Positions 1 to 9,949 are shown, counted from the stretch's first letter. The stretch is 64,000 nt of DNA from Novosphingobium marinum (GCF_013408095.1 NZ_JACBZF010000001.1:248001-312000), one strand, 5' to 3'. The notes: generated by a model from the letters alone, not told the origin. A program made the numbers and translations.

Positions 1-557
1 GTTGAGAACGAATGCGATCAGGAACAGCACGATGGCGAAGCCCGCCTGCTTCTGCTCCGGCACCTTCATCAGCGGACCGCTGCCCAGGTAGACGAGGTAG
101 ATCGAGTAGATGGCCCCGATTATCGAGAACAGGCCGAGCGAAGGGATAAGACCCAGGATGCCCGCCAGCCACGCCGCCGTCATGCCGTAGGCGATCAGCT
201 TGAAGGCGTTGAGCTTGTTGCTCTGGCCCTCGAACTTGGGCGCCAGCCAGTCGGCGATAAGGGCAAGCACGAAGACCGCCACGATCGACAGGACGTAGGT
301 CGCTATCGCCGTGCCGAGCGCGCTCGTGAAGCTGGGCCGGATGGTCACGAAGATCCCGCCAAGGCCGAACAGCATCGTCCCGACAAGCGTGGCGACCGGG
401 CCGATCGCGGCAAGCGGCATGACCCATTTGGTGAGAATGCCGCCCTGCGTCGCAGGTTCGGCTTCTATCACCGGCCATTCTTCTTTGGGTTTGAGTATGA
501 TGGCCTTGATACGGTCCACCATCGACTTGTGCGGCGAAGCGCCAGACGTTTCCATGA
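1..557 (-). CDS. Yip1-family integral membrane protein (3' end cut off by window)
   Basis: The reading frame starts at an ATG at 557-555 behind a strong AGGAGGG Shine-Dalgarno and runs off the left edge, so about 185 residues are visible and the C-terminus is missing. A short polar N-terminus (METSGASPHKSMVDRIKAII) containing the 'P..EW..I..E' pattern typical of bacterial Yip1 proteins leads into several hydrophobic segments (for example MPLAAIGPVATLVGTMLFG and ATYVLSIVAVFVLALIADWL). It is an inner-membrane protein. The family has no settled function in bacteria; membrane organisation or trafficking is only implied by the eukaryotic relatives. It is transcribed divergently from dnaE, and the gap of about 150 bases holds both promoters. 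Confidence 0.75.
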
Positions 558-710
558 GTCCCTCCTAACTACCGGTTCCCGTCCCGGTAATTGGAACAGA
601 TCGAAGAAATATTGCAAGTAAACACGGGACTTGACTTTGCGCATGTTTCAACAGCTTCCGGGATGGCATTGCTTGATCGCGCGGTTGTCCGCGGGCTAGT
701 CGGGGAGGCC

Positions 711-3700
711 ATGGCGCACGCTCCCTTCGTTCCCTTGCGAGTCTTTTCGAGCTACACGATGCTCGAAGGCGCGATTGAGCCGAAGGCGATTGCCAGGCTC
801 GCGAAAGAACGCGGTTTTCCGGCCATCGCCATCGCCGACCGCAACGGCCTTTACGGCTCGGTCGCGTTTGCAGCGGCCTGCCGGGCGGAAGGTATCCAGC
901 CCATCGTCGGCACGATGCTCGCGGTGGCGCGGGGCGGGGAGCCGGTCGTGGGACAGGATGCGCCCATCGACTGGCTGGCGCTCTATGCGCAGGACGAGAC
1001 CGGCTGGGACAACCTGTGCCACCTCGTCAGCCGCGCGCACCTCGACCGCCCGCTCGAATTCGATCCGCACGTCCTGCTCGGGGATATGGAGGGCCGCACC
1101 GACGGCCTGATCGCGCTGACGGGCGCTGCGGAGGGCGCGCTGGCGCGGCTATTCGCCGACGGGCGCCACGATGCGGCGGAGGCCTGTTGCGACACGCTCC
1201 AGCAGCTGTTCGCCGACCGCCTCTATATCGAGATCGCGCGCACCGGCGATCCGGTGGAGACTGCGTCGGAGAACGCGCTGATAGAGCTTGCCTACGCGCG
1301 CGACATCCCGCTCGTCGCGAGCAACCCGGCGCGCTTTGCCGAACCGCATTTCCATGCCGCGCACGATGCCATGCTGTGCATCGCGCATTCCACTCACATC
1401 GATGCGGCCGAGCGCGTGCGCTCCCCCCGGCAAAGCTGGGTCAAGTCCGCGCCGATGATGGAGGAAATCTTCTCCGACCTGCCCGAGGCGACCGCCAACA
1501 CGCTGGTCGTCGCGCAACGCTGCGCCTTCGCACCGCCAGAGCGCAAGCCGATCCTGCCCAGCCTCGCCGGCGACCGCGAGGGCGAGGAGCGGATGCTGGC
1601 AGCGGACGCGAAGGCGGGCCTCGAGGCGCGGCTCTCCCTTTATGGCGAGATGTCGGCGGAGGAACGCAAGGTCTACGAGGACCGCCTCCAGTTCGAGATC
1701 GACATCATCAAGGGGATGGGCTTTCCCGGCTATTTCCTGATCGTTGCCGACTTCATCAAGTGGGCCAAGGACAACGGCATCCCGGTGGGGCCGGGGCGCG
1801 GATCGGGCGCGGGGTCGCTCGTCGCGTGGTCGCTGACCATCACCGATCTCGACCCGATCAGGCTCGGCCTGCTGTTCGAGCGCTTCCTGAACCCGGAACG
1901 CGTTTCGATGCCCGACTTCGACATCGACTTCTGCGAAACCCGGCGCGGCGAGGTGATCCGCTACGTGCAGCGCAAGTACGGGCACGACACGGTCGCGCAG
2001 ATCATCACCTTCGGCAAGATGAAGGCCCGCGCGGTGCTGCGCGATTGCGGGCGCATCCTGCAGATGAGCTACAGCCAGGTCGACCGACTGTGCAAGATGG
2101 TGCCCAACCATCCGACCGACCCGTGGACGCTGGATCGCGCGCTCAACGGCGCAGCCGACTTCCGCCGCGAGTACGACAACGACGACGAGGTCAAGCGCCT
2201 CGTCGACCTGGCGATGCAGCTCGAAGGCTTGCCGCGCAATTCCTCGACCCACGCGGCGGGCGTCGTCATCGGCGACCGGCCGCTGGCGCAGCTCGTCCCG
2301 CTCTACCGCGACCCGCGGTCGGACATGCCGGTAACGCAGTTCGACATGAAGCACGTCGAGGACGCAGGCCTCGTCAAGTTCGACTTCCTCGGCCTCAAGA
2401 CGCTGTCCGTGCTCAGGAAGGCGGTCGACCTCCTGAAGCGGCGCGGAATCGAGGTCGACCTCGACGGCCTCGCATGGGACGACGGGCAAGTCTACGAACT
2501 GTTGAAGCGCGGCGACACGGTCGGCGTGTTCCAGCTCGAATCCGAAGGCATGCGCCGCACGCTTGCGGCAGTGAAACCCACCAATTTCGGCGACATCATC
2601 GCGCTCGTATCGCTTTACCGGCCGGGCCCGATGGACAACATCCCGCTCTTCGGACGCCGCAAGAACGGGCTGGAGTCCATCGAGTACCCGCATCGGAAGC
2701 TCGAAGGCATCGTGGCCGAAACCTACGGGATCTTCGTCTACCAGGAACAGGTCATGCAGGCCGCGCAGGTACTGGCGGGCTACTCGCTCGGCGAAGCGGA
2801 CCTGCTGCGCCGCGCGATGGGCAAGAAGAAGCAGTCCGAGATGGACAAGCAGCGCGCCATCTTCGTCGAAGGCTGCAAGAAGGTGTCGGACATTGACGCG
2901 CCCAAGGCCAACGAGCTGTTCGACCTCATCGACAAGTTCGCCGGCTACGGCTTCAACAAGTCGCATGCCGCCGCCTACGCGCTGCTCGCCTACCAGACGG
3001 CCTGGCTGAAGACGCACTACCCGCACGAATTCTACGCCGCGTCGATGTGCTTCGACATGCACCAGTCGGAGAAGCTCTCGGTCTTCGTCGACGACATGCG
3101 CAAGAACGGCATCGCCCTCGCCGCGCCCGACATGAATGCCTCGGAGGCCGAATTCATGGTCGAGCAGACCGAGGAGGGGCATGCGGTCCGCTACGCGCTC
3201 GCAGGCCTGCGCAACGTCGGCGAAAAGGCGATGGAGACGATCGTCGCCGAACGCCAGGCCAGCGGCCGGTTCGAAAGCCTGCACGACCTCTTCCGCCGCG
3301 TGCCCGCCGGATCGATGAACCGCCGCCAGCTCGAAAGCCTGGCAGGCGCGGGAGCATTCGATTCGCTCGAACCGAACCGAGCTAGAGTGCTGGCCAATGC
3401 CGACATGCTGCTTGCCGTCGCCGACGAGGCGGAACGCTCGCGCAGCAGCGGGCAGGTGGGCCTGTTCGGCGGCGAGGACCATGCCGAACCCTCGCTGCGG
3501 CTGGAGGATGCGGAGCCGTGGAACCGCGCCGACCAGATGGCGAAGGAGCGCGAGACATTCGGCTTCTACTTCGCCGCGCACCCGGTCGAACAGTTCCGTG
3601 CGATTGCATCGGCCAACGGCGCGCGGACGCATGCGTCGATCGTGACCGTGGACGGCGCGGGGCAGGAAGGCGGCGGCGGGGGAGGCGGCGGTCGGCAGGG

Positions 3701-4223
3701 GGCGGTGATGGCCGCGCTCGTCGAGAACGTGCAGAAGCGCAAGACCCGCAAGGGCAAGGACTTCGTCATGGCCGACTTCTCCGACCAGTCTGGCCAGTTC
3801 TCCGCTTCATGCTTCGACAAATCGCTGGTCGAGAACTTTCAGAAATGGGCAGCGGACGGAACCTGCGTGCTCCTTCAGGTTGAGCTCGACCGGCCCAACC
3901 CCGACGAGCCGCCGCGCGTGACCGTGCGCGGGGCGCGGCCCATCGCCGAGGTTTCGAGCTCGCTGCGCCTCAGGCTCTCGCTAGACGTCGACCGGGTCGA
4001 GGCGGTGCAGGAACTGGCGCTGCTGCTTCCCCGGGGCGAGAAGCGGCGGGGCGAAGTCGTCGCCAACCTGCTGCTCGGCGACGGCACGCGCCAGCCCGTG
4101 AGGCTCGGCTGGGACTTCGCGCTCGACGGCGATCTTGTCGAACGGCTTGCGGCAATCGACGGGATCGGCAATCTTTCGCTCAAGCCGCAGCGGCCGGGAG
4201 GTCACCTGAAAGTCGCGGCCTGA
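711..4223 (+). CDS. dnaE: DNA polymerase III subunit alpha (replicative DnaE)
   Basis: This is the catalytic subunit of the chromosomal replicase, 1170 residues from the ATG at 711. The frame stays open back to a TTG at 591, but the ATG at 711 gives the family's usual N-terminus (FVPLRVFSSYTMLEGA). It also puts the catalytic motif PDFDIDFC at D402/D404, almost exactly the E. coli numbering 401/403, which decides the start. The order is PHP domain, palm/fingers with GPGRGSGAGSLVAWSLTITD and RDCGRILQMSY, helix-hairpin region (GYGFNKSHAAAYALLAYQTAWLK), then the OB domain. An eight-glycine run at residues 987-994 lies just before the OB fold. The length and the SYTMLEGA N-terminus distinguish it from the shorter, error-prone DnaE2/ImuC. 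A fatty acyl-CoA ligase follows 22 bases downstream. Confidence 0.95.
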   Translation: MAHAPFVPLRVFSSYTMLEGAIEPKAIARLAKERGFPAIAIADRNGLYGSVAFAAACRAEGIQPIVGTMLAVARGGEPVVGQDAPIDWLALYAQDETGWDNLCHLVSRAHLDRPLEFDPHVLLGDMEGRTDGLIALTGAAEGALARLFADGRHDAAEACCDTLQQLFADRLYIEIARTGDPVETASENALIELAYARDIPLVASNPARFAEPHFHAAHDAMLCIAHSTHIDAAERVRSPRQSWVKSAPMMEEIFSDLPEATANTLVVAQRCAFAPPERKPILPSLAGDREGEERMLAADAKAGLEARLSLYGEMSAEERKVYEDRLQFEIDIIKGMGFPGYFLIVADFIKWAKDNGIPVGPGRGSGAGSLVAWSLTITDLDPIRLGLLFERFLNPERVSMPDFDIDFCETRRGEVIRYVQRKYGHDTVAQIITFGKMKARAVLRDCGRILQMSYSQVDRLCKMVPNHPTDPWTLDRALNGAADFRREYDNDDEVKRLVDLAMQLEGLPRNSSTHAAGVVIGDRPLAQLVPLYRDPRSDMPVTQFDMKHVEDAGLVKFDFLGLKTLSVLRKAVDLLKRRGIEVDLDGLAWDDGQVYELLKRGDTVGVFQLESEGMRRTLAAVKPTNFGDIIALVSLYRPGPMDNIPLFGRRKNGLESIEYPHRKLEGIVAETYGIFVYQEQVMQAAQVLAGYSLGEADLLRRAMGKKKQSEMDKQRAIFVEGCKKVSDIDAPKANELFDLIDKFAGYGFNKSHAAAYALLAYQTAWLKTHYPHEFYAASMCFDMHQSEKLSVFVDDMRKNGIALAAPDMNASEAEFMVEQTEEGHAVRYALAGLRNVGEKAMETIVAERQASGRFESLHDLFRRVPAGSMNRRQLESLAGAGAFDSLEPNRARVLANADMLLAVADEAERSRSSGQVGLFGGEDHAEPSLRLEDAEPWNRADQMAKERETFGFYFAAHPVEQFRAIASANGARTHASIVTVDGAGQEGGGGGGGGRQGAVMAALVENVQKRKTRKGKDFVMADFSDQSGQFSASCFDKSLVENFQKWAADGTCVLLQVELDRPNPDEPPRVTVRGARPIAEVSSSLRLRLSLDVDRVEAVQELALLLPRGEKRRGEVVANLLLGDGTRQPVRLGWDFALDGDLVERLAAIDGIGNLSLKPQRPGGHLKVAA

Positions 4224-4245
4224 TCACCTCTGGGGAGAGGGCAGG

Positions 4246-5832
4246 ATGCTTGGAGGAATGCAGGACTGGGAACTTCGCGTCTCCGGTCTTATCGACCACG
4301 CGGCGCGCGAGCACGGCCAGCGCGAGATCGTCACACGCTGGGCAAACGGCAGCGAGACCCGCAGCAACTGGGCCGAAACGCGCCACCGTGCGATGCAGAT
4401 GGCGCAGGCGCTCTGGCGGATCGGGCTGAAGCCGCACGACCGCGTCGGAACGCTCGCGATGAACCATGCGCACCACCTCGTCGCGTGGTACGGCGCGACC
4501 GGAGCGGGCGGGGTGGTCCACACGATCAACCCGCGCCTGTTCGACGACCAGATCGAATACATCGTCAACCATGCCGAGGACCGCGTCCTTGTCTACGACG
4601 CGATGTTCAGGCCCATCGTCGAGCGGCTGAAGCCCCGCCTCACCACGGTCGAGAAATTCATCTGCTTCGACGACGGCGAGTTCCTCGACTGGATCGGGTC
4701 CGAGGACGGCGCCGCCGAGTGGGCGCGCGGGGTCGAGCGCGATCCCTGCATGCTGTGCTATACCAGCGGGACCACGGGCAATCCCAAGGGTGTGCTGATG
4801 GAGCATCGCTCCAACATCCTGCACACGCTAATGGGGGTCGCGCCGCAGGCGTTGGCGCTCGAATCGCGGTCGGTCGTCCTGCCGGTCGTGCCGATGTTCC
4901 ATGCCAACAACTGGGGCCTGCCCTGGGCCTGCGCGGCCGTAGGCGCGAAGCTGCTCTATTCGCAGGTGAACGAGCCGCAGGTATTGTTCGATCTGCTCCG
5001 GACCGAGAATTCGACGCATCTGGCGGGCGTGCCGACCGTCTATTTCGCGATGCTGCAATACCTCGACGCGACGGGCGGGGAGATGCCGCCGATCCGGCAT
5101 GCCATATCGGGCGGCTCTGCGCTGCCCCCCGCGATCATCGAGCGACTGATGCGTGCGGGAATCCGGGTCGGCCATGCATGGGGCATGACCGAGACGTCGC
5201 CTGTCGCCAGCATCGCGTACGAAACGGCGGACTGGGACGATCTGTCGTTCGACGAACAGGTGCGCATCAAGTCGCTGCAGGGCCGCGTCCCCTACGGCAC
5301 CGAAGTACGCGCGGTGGATCTCGACGATCGCAACAAGGTCCTGCCGCGCGACGGCAGGACTGCGGGCGCGCTGCAGGTGCGCGGACAGTGGGTCATCAAG
5401 CGCTATTTCAAGGCGGCCGAGGACGCGGTCTGCGACGGCCAGTGGTTCGACACCGGCGATGTCGCGCTCATCCACCCGGATGGATCGGTCCAGCTGACCG
5501 ACCGGACCAAGGACGTCATCAAGTCGGGCGGCGAGTGGATCAGCTCGGTCGAGCTGGAAAACGCAGCCGTCGCGCATCCCGGCGTGGCCGAGGCCGCCGC
5601 AATCGGCATCGCGCACCCGAAGTGGGACGAACGGCCGATCCTGATCGTGGTGAGAAAGCCGGACGCGGAACTCGACGCGGAGGAAATGCGCACGTTTCTT
5701 TCGGACAAGGTTGCGAAATGGTGGCTGCCCGACGCGGTCGAGTTCGTCGAGGGCATTCCGCACACCGGAACCGGCAAGATCAGCAAGAAGGACTTGCGGG
5801 AACAGTTCGCCGACTACCGTCTGCCGTCCTGA
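4246..5832 (+). CDS. AMP-forming acyl-CoA synthetase (fatty-acid CoA ligase family)
   Basis: This 528-residue ANL-superfamily enzyme should activate a carboxylic acid with ATP and CoA via an acyl-adenylate. The P-loop-like A3 motif [11 protein letters not shown] is near residue 172. A5 ([11 protein letters not shown]), A7/A8 ([34 protein letters not shown], read as adjoining motifs) and the C-terminal catalytic lysine motif (GTGKISK) are all present. It resembles the 'long-chain' or medium-chain FadD3-like ligases common in sphingomonads; the substrate cannot be read from sequence. It follows dnaE by 22 bases with its own GGGGAGAGG ribosome site, and a hairpin terminator follows it, so it may ride on dnaE transcription. 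Confidence 0.88.
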   Translation: MLGGMQDWELRVSGLIDHAAREHGQREIVTRWANGSETRSNWAETRHRAMQMAQALWRIGLKPHDRVGTLAMNHAHHLVAWYGATGAGGVVHTINPRLFDDQIEYIVNHAEDRVLVYDAMFRPIVERLKPRLTTVEKFICFDDGEFLDWIGSEDGAAEWARGVERDPCMLCYTSGTTGNPKGVLMEHRSNILHTLMGVAPQALALESRSVVLPVVPMFHANNWGLPWACAAVGAKLLYSQVNEPQVLFDLLRTENSTHLAGVPTVYFAMLQYLDATGGEMPPIRHAISGGSALPPAIIERLMRAGIRVGHAWGMTETSPVASIAYETADWDDLSFDEQVRIKSLQGRVPYGTEVRAVDLDDRNKVLPRDGRTAGALQVRGQWVIKRYFKAAEDAVCDGQWFDTGDVALIHPDGSVQLTDRTKDVIKSGGEWISSVELENAAVAHPGVAEAAAIGIAHPKWDERPILIVVRKPDAELDAEEMRTFLSDKVAKWWLPDAVEFVEGIPHTGTGKISKKDLREQFADYRLPS

Positions 5833-5846
5833 CCGGCGCGGCAGAA

Positions 5847-5872
5847 AGGGCCCCGCCAGCCGGCGGGACCCT
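5847..5872. terminator. Bidirectional hairpin terminator between convergent genes
   Basis: An inverted repeat AGGG-c-CCCGCC / GGCGGG-a-CCCT with a four-base loop (AGCC) and one c-a mismatch sits between the acyl-CoA ligase and the convergent small membrane-protein gene. The T-containing tail (CTTTCTG) is on the minus strand, so it suits the minus-strand gene best. Confidence 0.6.
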
Positions 5873-5889
5873 CGATTGTGCGGATCGAA

Positions 5890-6198
5890 TTATTCCGAGA
5901 CGTTGTCCGCCGCGTCCTTGGCGGCCTGGCCGACATCGCCAGCGGCCTCGCCGATCTGACCGGCGGCATCGCCGACATCGCTGGCCGCGTCCGCGATCGC
6001 GTTGTCCTTCGCAGCTTCGGCTCCGCCCATCTGCGAGAAGATGAATATGCCGGCGACGACGGCGATGAGCAGCACTATGCCGATCAGCCATCCCGATCCG
6101 CTGCGGTTGTCGGGCGCGCGTTCCTGGATAACGGTCGTGTGCGTGGTGTCGGGACTTCGCCCGCCGGTTTCGGTGGTGGTAATGCGTTCTTCGGCCAC
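5890..6198 (-). CDS. Small single-pass membrane protein with an Ala/Asp-rich tail
   Basis: The 102-residue product starts at GTG 6198-6196. An AAGGAGG six bases upstream decides this start over longer in-frame extensions. The N-terminal 35 residues are polar (MAEERITTTETGGRSP...), followed by one clear transmembrane helix (GWLIGIVLLIAVVAGIFIFS, about residues 36-55). A low-complexity tail repeats A-x-D-x-A-G (DVGDAAGQIGEAAGDVGQAAKDAA) and probably forms an amphipathic helix in the periplasm. The layout resembles small sphingomonad envelope proteins of unknown role. No specific function is assigned. Confidence 0.7.
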   Translation of the reverse strand: MAEERITTTETGGRSPDTTHTTVIQERAPDNRSGSGWLIGIVLLIAVVAGIFIFSQMGGAEAAKDNAIADAASDVGDAAGQIGEAAGDVGQAAKDAADNVSE

Positions 6199-6300
6199 GT
6201 ACGGCCTCCTTCCATTGCCATTGCGATGAAAGGAAAACGCTTTTTCAAGCACGCGGTTGCCGAAAATGATGGTGTCCGGGGCGGTAACCATCGAAGCCCG

Positions 6301-7386
6301 CTACAGCAGGCGCATCTGGCCATCGGGCGGCGGCGGCCGGAAGCGGGAGCAGTCGAGGTCGACCGCGACGCGGTTGATCCCGAGCCGCTTCGTCGCCACC
6401 CGGAAGCGCTTGCGAAACAGGTCCGCCCAGACGCCCTTCGGGTTCATCCGTGTAAAGAATTCGGGATCGTTGTCGCGCCCGCCGCGCACCGACCGGACGA
6501 TGCCCATGACCTTTTCGGCGCGGTCCGGATAGTGCGTGGCGAGCCATTCGCGGAACAGCGGCGCGACCTCGTGCGGAAGTCGCATCATGATCCAAGTCGC
6601 GGATTCGATCCCGCGCGCGGCGCATTTTTCGAGGATCGCCTCCATGAACTCGTCGGTGATCGCGGGAATGACGGGCGCGACCGAGACGTGCGATGGGACT
6701 CCGGCGGCGGCGAGCCGTTCCAGCGCCGCGATCCGCTTTGCGGGGGAGGCGGCGCGCGGTTCGAGAAGGCGCGACAGGTGCGGATCGAGGCTCGTCACCG
6801 AGATGCCGACGGCGATCAGGCGGTGCCGCGCCATTTCCGCCAGCACCTCGATATCGCGCAGGATACGGTCGGACTTGGTGGTGATCGTCACAGGGTGCCG
6901 CGCTTCGAGGCAAATATCGAGAATGCGGCGCGTTATCTCGTAGCGGCGCTCGATCGGCTGGTACGGGTCGGTATTGGTGCCCATCGCGATGGGCGCAGGC
7001 CGATAGCCGCGCCTGGCCAGCGTCTCGCGCAGGAGGCGCGGCGCATCTGGCTTGGCGAACAGCTTCGTCTCGAAGTCGAGGCCCGGCGACAGGTCGTGGT
7101 AGGCGTGGGTGGGGCGCGCGAAGCAGTATATGCAGCCGTGCTCGCACCCGCGATAGGCGTTGATCGAACGGTCGAAGGGTATGTCGGGCGAGCGGTTGAA
7201 GCTGAGGATCGTGCGCGGATGCTCTTCGGTCACCGTCGTGCGCAGCGGGGGCGCTTCACCGTCGAGCGAATCGCGCTCGTCGAGCCAGTCGCCGTCGGCT
7301 TCGCGCGTGGCGAGACCGAAACGTTGCGGCACGGCGCCCGACTGCGCGCCGCGCCCCTTTACCGGGCTGCGATTCGACATGTCCAC
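6301..7386 (-). CDS. PA0069-family radical SAM protein
   Basis: This 361-residue protein carries the radical SAM cluster motif CEHGCIYC (CxxxCxxC) within RGCEHGCIYCFARPTHAY, a signature of the SPL-like PA0069 family. The family is related to spore photoproduct lyase, but its reaction is unknown. SAM-binding and barrel elements follow (GTNTDPYQPIE, TKSDRILRD, ISVTSLDPHL). The start is the ATG at 7386, with a second in-frame ATG two codons downstream. The gene is divergent from the arylamine N-acetyltransferase gene, 71 bases away. It needs a [4Fe-4S] cluster and probably acts in the cytoplasm. Confidence 0.85.
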   Translation of the reverse strand: MDMSNRSPVKGRGAQSGAVPQRFGLATREADGDWLDERDSLDGEAPPLRTTVTEEHPRTILSFNRSPDIPFDRSINAYRGCEHGCIYCFARPTHAYHDLSPGLDFETKLFAKPDAPRLLRETLARRGYRPAPIAMGTNTDPYQPIERRYEITRRILDICLEARHPVTITTKSDRILRDIEVLAEMARHRLIAVGISVTSLDPHLSRLLEPRAASPAKRIAALERLAAAGVPSHVSVAPVIPAITDEFMEAILEKCAARGIESATWIMMRLPHEVAPLFREWLATHYPDRAEKVMGIVRSVRGGRDNDPEFFTRMNPKGVWADLFRKRFRVATKRLGINRVAVDLDCSRFRPPPPDGQMRLL

Positions 7387-7457
7387 GGGTTAGAACATAA
7401 AAAGAACAAAGGGCAAGCGCATTGCGTCGGGCCGCCCGGTGCGCCAGAACCGCCCGC

Positions 7458-8312
7458 ATGACGGACGACCGCCTGAAAGCCTATCTCGCCCGCATCGGGA
7501 TGAGCAGTCCGCCGCGCCCGGATGCCGAGGGACTTGCGCAGATCCAGGCGGCCCAGCGCCGCGCGATCGCGTTCGAGAACCTCGACATCATGCTGGGGCG
7601 GGGCATCGCGGTCGGCAGCGATGCCGTCTTCGAGAAGATCGTGGCCAGCCGTCGCGGCGGCTACTGCTTCGAACAGAACCGCCTTTTCGCCGACATGCTC
7701 GAAGCGACGGGCTTTGCCGTGCGGCCGCTGCTGGCGCGGGTGCGGATGGGCCTTGCCGCCGGTTTCACCCCGCCGCGCACGCATACCTTGCTGCTCGTCG
7801 ACCTTGGCGGCGTGCGCTGGATCGCCGACGCCGGCTTCGGCGGCAGCTACCTCCCGCCCCTGCCGCTGAGGGACGGAGCGCATGCCGAGACCGGGGACGG
7901 GGCGCGGCACCGGCTGCGCGCGGTCGGCATGCCGGGTACGCTCGAGGGCGAATGGATGCTCGAACGATCGGGCAATCCCCAGGCGACGGACGGGCGCGCG
8001 GCGGACACCGGCGACTGGCAGCAGCAGTACAGCTTCGACCTGTCGCTGGTCGCCCCCGACGACCTTGAACAGTGCAACCACTGGACCTCTACGCGCGCCG
8101 AAACGCGCTTCACGACGCTCCACATCGCCAGCATCGCCTTGCCGGACGGCTTTGCATCGATGGTCGACCGCGAACTGACCGTCCATCGCGGGGGCGAGAC
8201 CACGAAGCGCTCGATTGCGGACCCGTCCGACTATGCGGAGACTTTGGACGAGGTCTTCAACATCGCTCTGGACGACGAGGACATCGCGGCGCTTCCGCTG
8301 TTTACCGGCTAG
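7458..8312 (+). CDS. nat: Arylamine N-acetyltransferase
   Basis: NAT transfers an acetyl group from acetyl-CoA to aromatic amines or hydrazines. Its catalytic triad is visible: Cys70 in GGYCFEQN, His in PPRTHTLLLVD and Asp in WIADAGFGGS. At 284 residues from the ATG at 7458 it matches the family's length. An upstream in-frame ATG at 7422 would add twelve arginine-rich residues and place the cysteine off its usual position, so it was not chosen. It ends two bases from the convergent exchanger gene. A role in detoxifying aromatic amines is known for the family; the native substrate here is not evident. Confidence 0.9.
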   Translation: MTDDRLKAYLARIGMSSPPRPDAEGLAQIQAAQRRAIAFENLDIMLGRGIAVGSDAVFEKIVASRRGGYCFEQNRLFADMLEATGFAVRPLLARVRMGLAAGFTPPRTHTLLLVDLGGVRWIADAGFGGSYLPPLPLRDGAHAETGDGARHRLRAVGMPGTLEGEWMLERSGNPQATDGRAADTGDWQQQYSFDLSLVAPDDLEQCNHWTSTRAETRFTTLHIASIALPDGFASMVDRELTVHRGGETTKRSIADPSDYAETLDEVFNIALDDEDIAALPLFTG

Positions 8313-8313
8313 A

Positions 8314-9348
8314 TCAGCCGAGCGAGATCTGCAGCGCCGCACCGCCGAGCCACAGGCCGAGCAGCAGCACCGATTCCCAGCCGATCCCGACCGGCCCCTG
8401 CCGCTCGCGGCGCAGCAGCCCGAGCAGCAGGATCGACGTCATCAGCAGGACGAGCGCCATCCAGAAGACCGAGCGCTCGGACATCGCATGGAATATGCTG
8501 CCTTCGCGATAGGCGAAGTCGCTCGCCGAGACGAACAGCGCGTCGAACATGTTGCCGCCGATGATCCCGCCGACCGCGAGCTGCAATGCCCCGGCGCGAA
8601 CAGCGGCGAGCGTCGTGACGAGTTCGGGCAGAGAGGTGACGACGGCGGTGCCCAGCGCTCCGACGACGCCCTGCGAGATGCCCAGCCGTGCCGAAAGCTC
8701 CAGCCCGGTCTCGCCCACGACCCAGCCCGAAAGGCCGACCACGCCGACGAGCATGGCGAAAAGGCAGGCAAGCCACCCGGTCGAGCGGCTGTCCTGCTCC
8801 TCGTCCTCGTCCTCCAGCCGCGTCGCGTCGGTGCGGCGCGGTTGCCACATCGGCTCGAGGTGGATGCGGTGCGCGTTGTGCAGGCCGATAAGGTACGCGA
8901 CGATCATCAGCACGCTCGCCGGGTGTACCGACCAGAGCGTGAAGGAGGGTGCCGACGCGGCCAGCACGGGGATCGAGATGAGCACGATGAGGATCGTCGA
9001 CTGCCCGAGGTTCACCGCGCTGGCGGCGGCATGCTCAAGGTTGACGCGGCGATAGTAGATGTCGGCAAGAGCGAGGAACATCGTCTGCGCGGCGATCCCT
9101 CCCATCGCGTTCGAGACGCTCAGGTCGGGCGCGCCGCTGGCGGCGGTGCTGATCGAGGTTACGATGCCCGAAATACTGGTCCCCGCGCCGAGAAGGACCG
9201 AGCCGATCAGCGCCTCGCCAAGGCCGGTGCGGTCGGCGATGATGTCGGCGATGCCCGCCATCTTGCTGCCGAAGTACGCGATGACGATCGCCGCCGCGAT
9301 GAATGCGGCGAAGAGGACCGTGATCGATAGCTGGCTTGCGTCCGGCAT
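8314..9348 (-). CDS. CaCA-superfamily sodium/calcium exchanger-like membrane protein
   Basis: This 344-residue polytopic inner-membrane protein has two alpha-repeat regions, as expected of Ca2+/cation antiporters. The second (GTAVVTSLPELVTTLAAVR...GGNMFD) is canonical. The first (GAGTSISGIVTSIST) has Ser-Gly where Pro-Glu is usual, so the ion specificity may differ. A charged cytoplasmic loop (RRTDATRLEDEDEEQDSR) splits the two halves. It is convergent with nat, separated by one base, and lies downstream of moaB on the same strand. Confidence 0.8.
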   Translation of the reverse strand: MPDASQLSITVLFAAFIAAAIVIAYFGSKMAGIADIIADRTGLGEALIGSVLLGAGTSISGIVTSISTAASGAPDLSVSNAMGGIAAQTMFLALADIYYRRVNLEHAAASAVNLGQSTILIVLISIPVLAASAPSFTLWSVHPASVLMIVAYLIGLHNAHRIHLEPMWQPRRTDATRLEDEDEEQDSRSTGWLACLFAMLVGVVGLSGWVVGETGLELSARLGISQGVVGALGTAVVTSLPELVTTLAAVRAGALQLAVGGIIGGNMFDALFVSASDFAYREGSIFHAMSERSVFWMALVLLMTSILLLGLLRRERQGPVGIGWESVLLLGLWLGGAALQISLG

Positions 9349-9421
9349 CCTGCCCCCTTCCGCGTGTCGAAGGAGGCAATCCGGGGGAGGGGTTTAGGTT
9401 CCCCGCAAGGGTGGCCGGACG

Positions 9422-9949
9422 TCAGCTTTCGCGCAGGCGCGGCATCAGCTCGACGAAATTGCAGGGGCGGTTGCGGCTGTCGAGCTGCTCGGCAAGGATG
9501 CCGTCCCAGCCGTCCTTCACCGCTCCGTTCGAGCCGGGAAGCGCGAAGATGTAGGTCCCGCGCGAGACGACCGCGCAGGCGCGCGACTGGACGGTCGACG
9601 TGCCGATGGTTCTGTAGCTGATCCAGCGGAACAGCTCTCCGAAGCCGGGAATGTCCTTTTCCTTCACGCGGTCGAGCGCTTCGGGGGTCACGTCGCGGCC
9701 GGTCAGGCCGGTACCGCCGGTGGTGACGATGCAGTCGATCCCGCGATCGTCGATCCAGTTGTTGAGACGGCTGGCGATGCGCGAGGCATCGTCCTTCTCG
9801 ATCGCGCGGGCGGCAAGGCGGTGTCCGGCGGCCTTGATCCGCTCGGCAAGGATGTCGCCCGAAGTGTCGTCCTCGGGCCCGCGCGTGTCGGATACGGTGA
9901 GGAGCGCGATGGCGACCGGCTTGAACTGCCGCTCGGGATCAACGGCCAC
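9422..9949 (-). CDS. moaB: Molybdopterin adenylyltransferase-like protein (MoaB/MogA family)
   Basis: This 175-residue MoCF-fold protein of molybdenum cofactor synthesis has the motifs VSDTR, TTGGTG and LPGSNGAVKDGWD. The TTGGTG loop and the last motif bind molybdopterin in the family. The start is GTG 9949-9947, which lies inside the end of the upstream lytic transglycosylase gene (11-base overlap, different frame), implying translational coupling. An ATG at 9997 in the same frame would add sixteen unrelated residues. MoaB and MogA differ in which organisms use them; I favour MoaB by length and the N-terminal pattern FKPVAIALLTVSDTRG. Confidence 0.87.
   Translation of the reverse strand: MAVDPERQFKPVAIALLTVSDTRGPEDDTSGDILAERIKAAGHRLAARAIEKDDASRIASRLNNWIDDRGIDCIVTTGGTGLTGRDVTPEALDRVKEKDIPGFGELFRWISYRTIGTSTVQSRACAVVSRGTYIFALPGSNGAVKDGWDGILAEQLDSRNRPCNFVELMPRLRES

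Noticed and set aside
1149..3632. Very long open frame on the strand opposite dnaE (827 codons)
   Set aside because: It is a mirror of the GC-rich dnaE coding strand. Its translation is arginine- and valine-rich with no family resemblance, and dnaE itself is certain.
3669..3692. Possible frameshift at the glycine repeat in dnaE
   Set aside because: The frame continues intact into a normal OB domain on the far side, so no frameshift is present.
711..4223. Identification as error-prone DNA polymerase DnaE2/ImuC
   Set aside because: Length (1170 residues), the SYTMLEGA N-terminus and catalytic Asp numbering match replicative DnaE. No imuA/imuB genes are adjacent.
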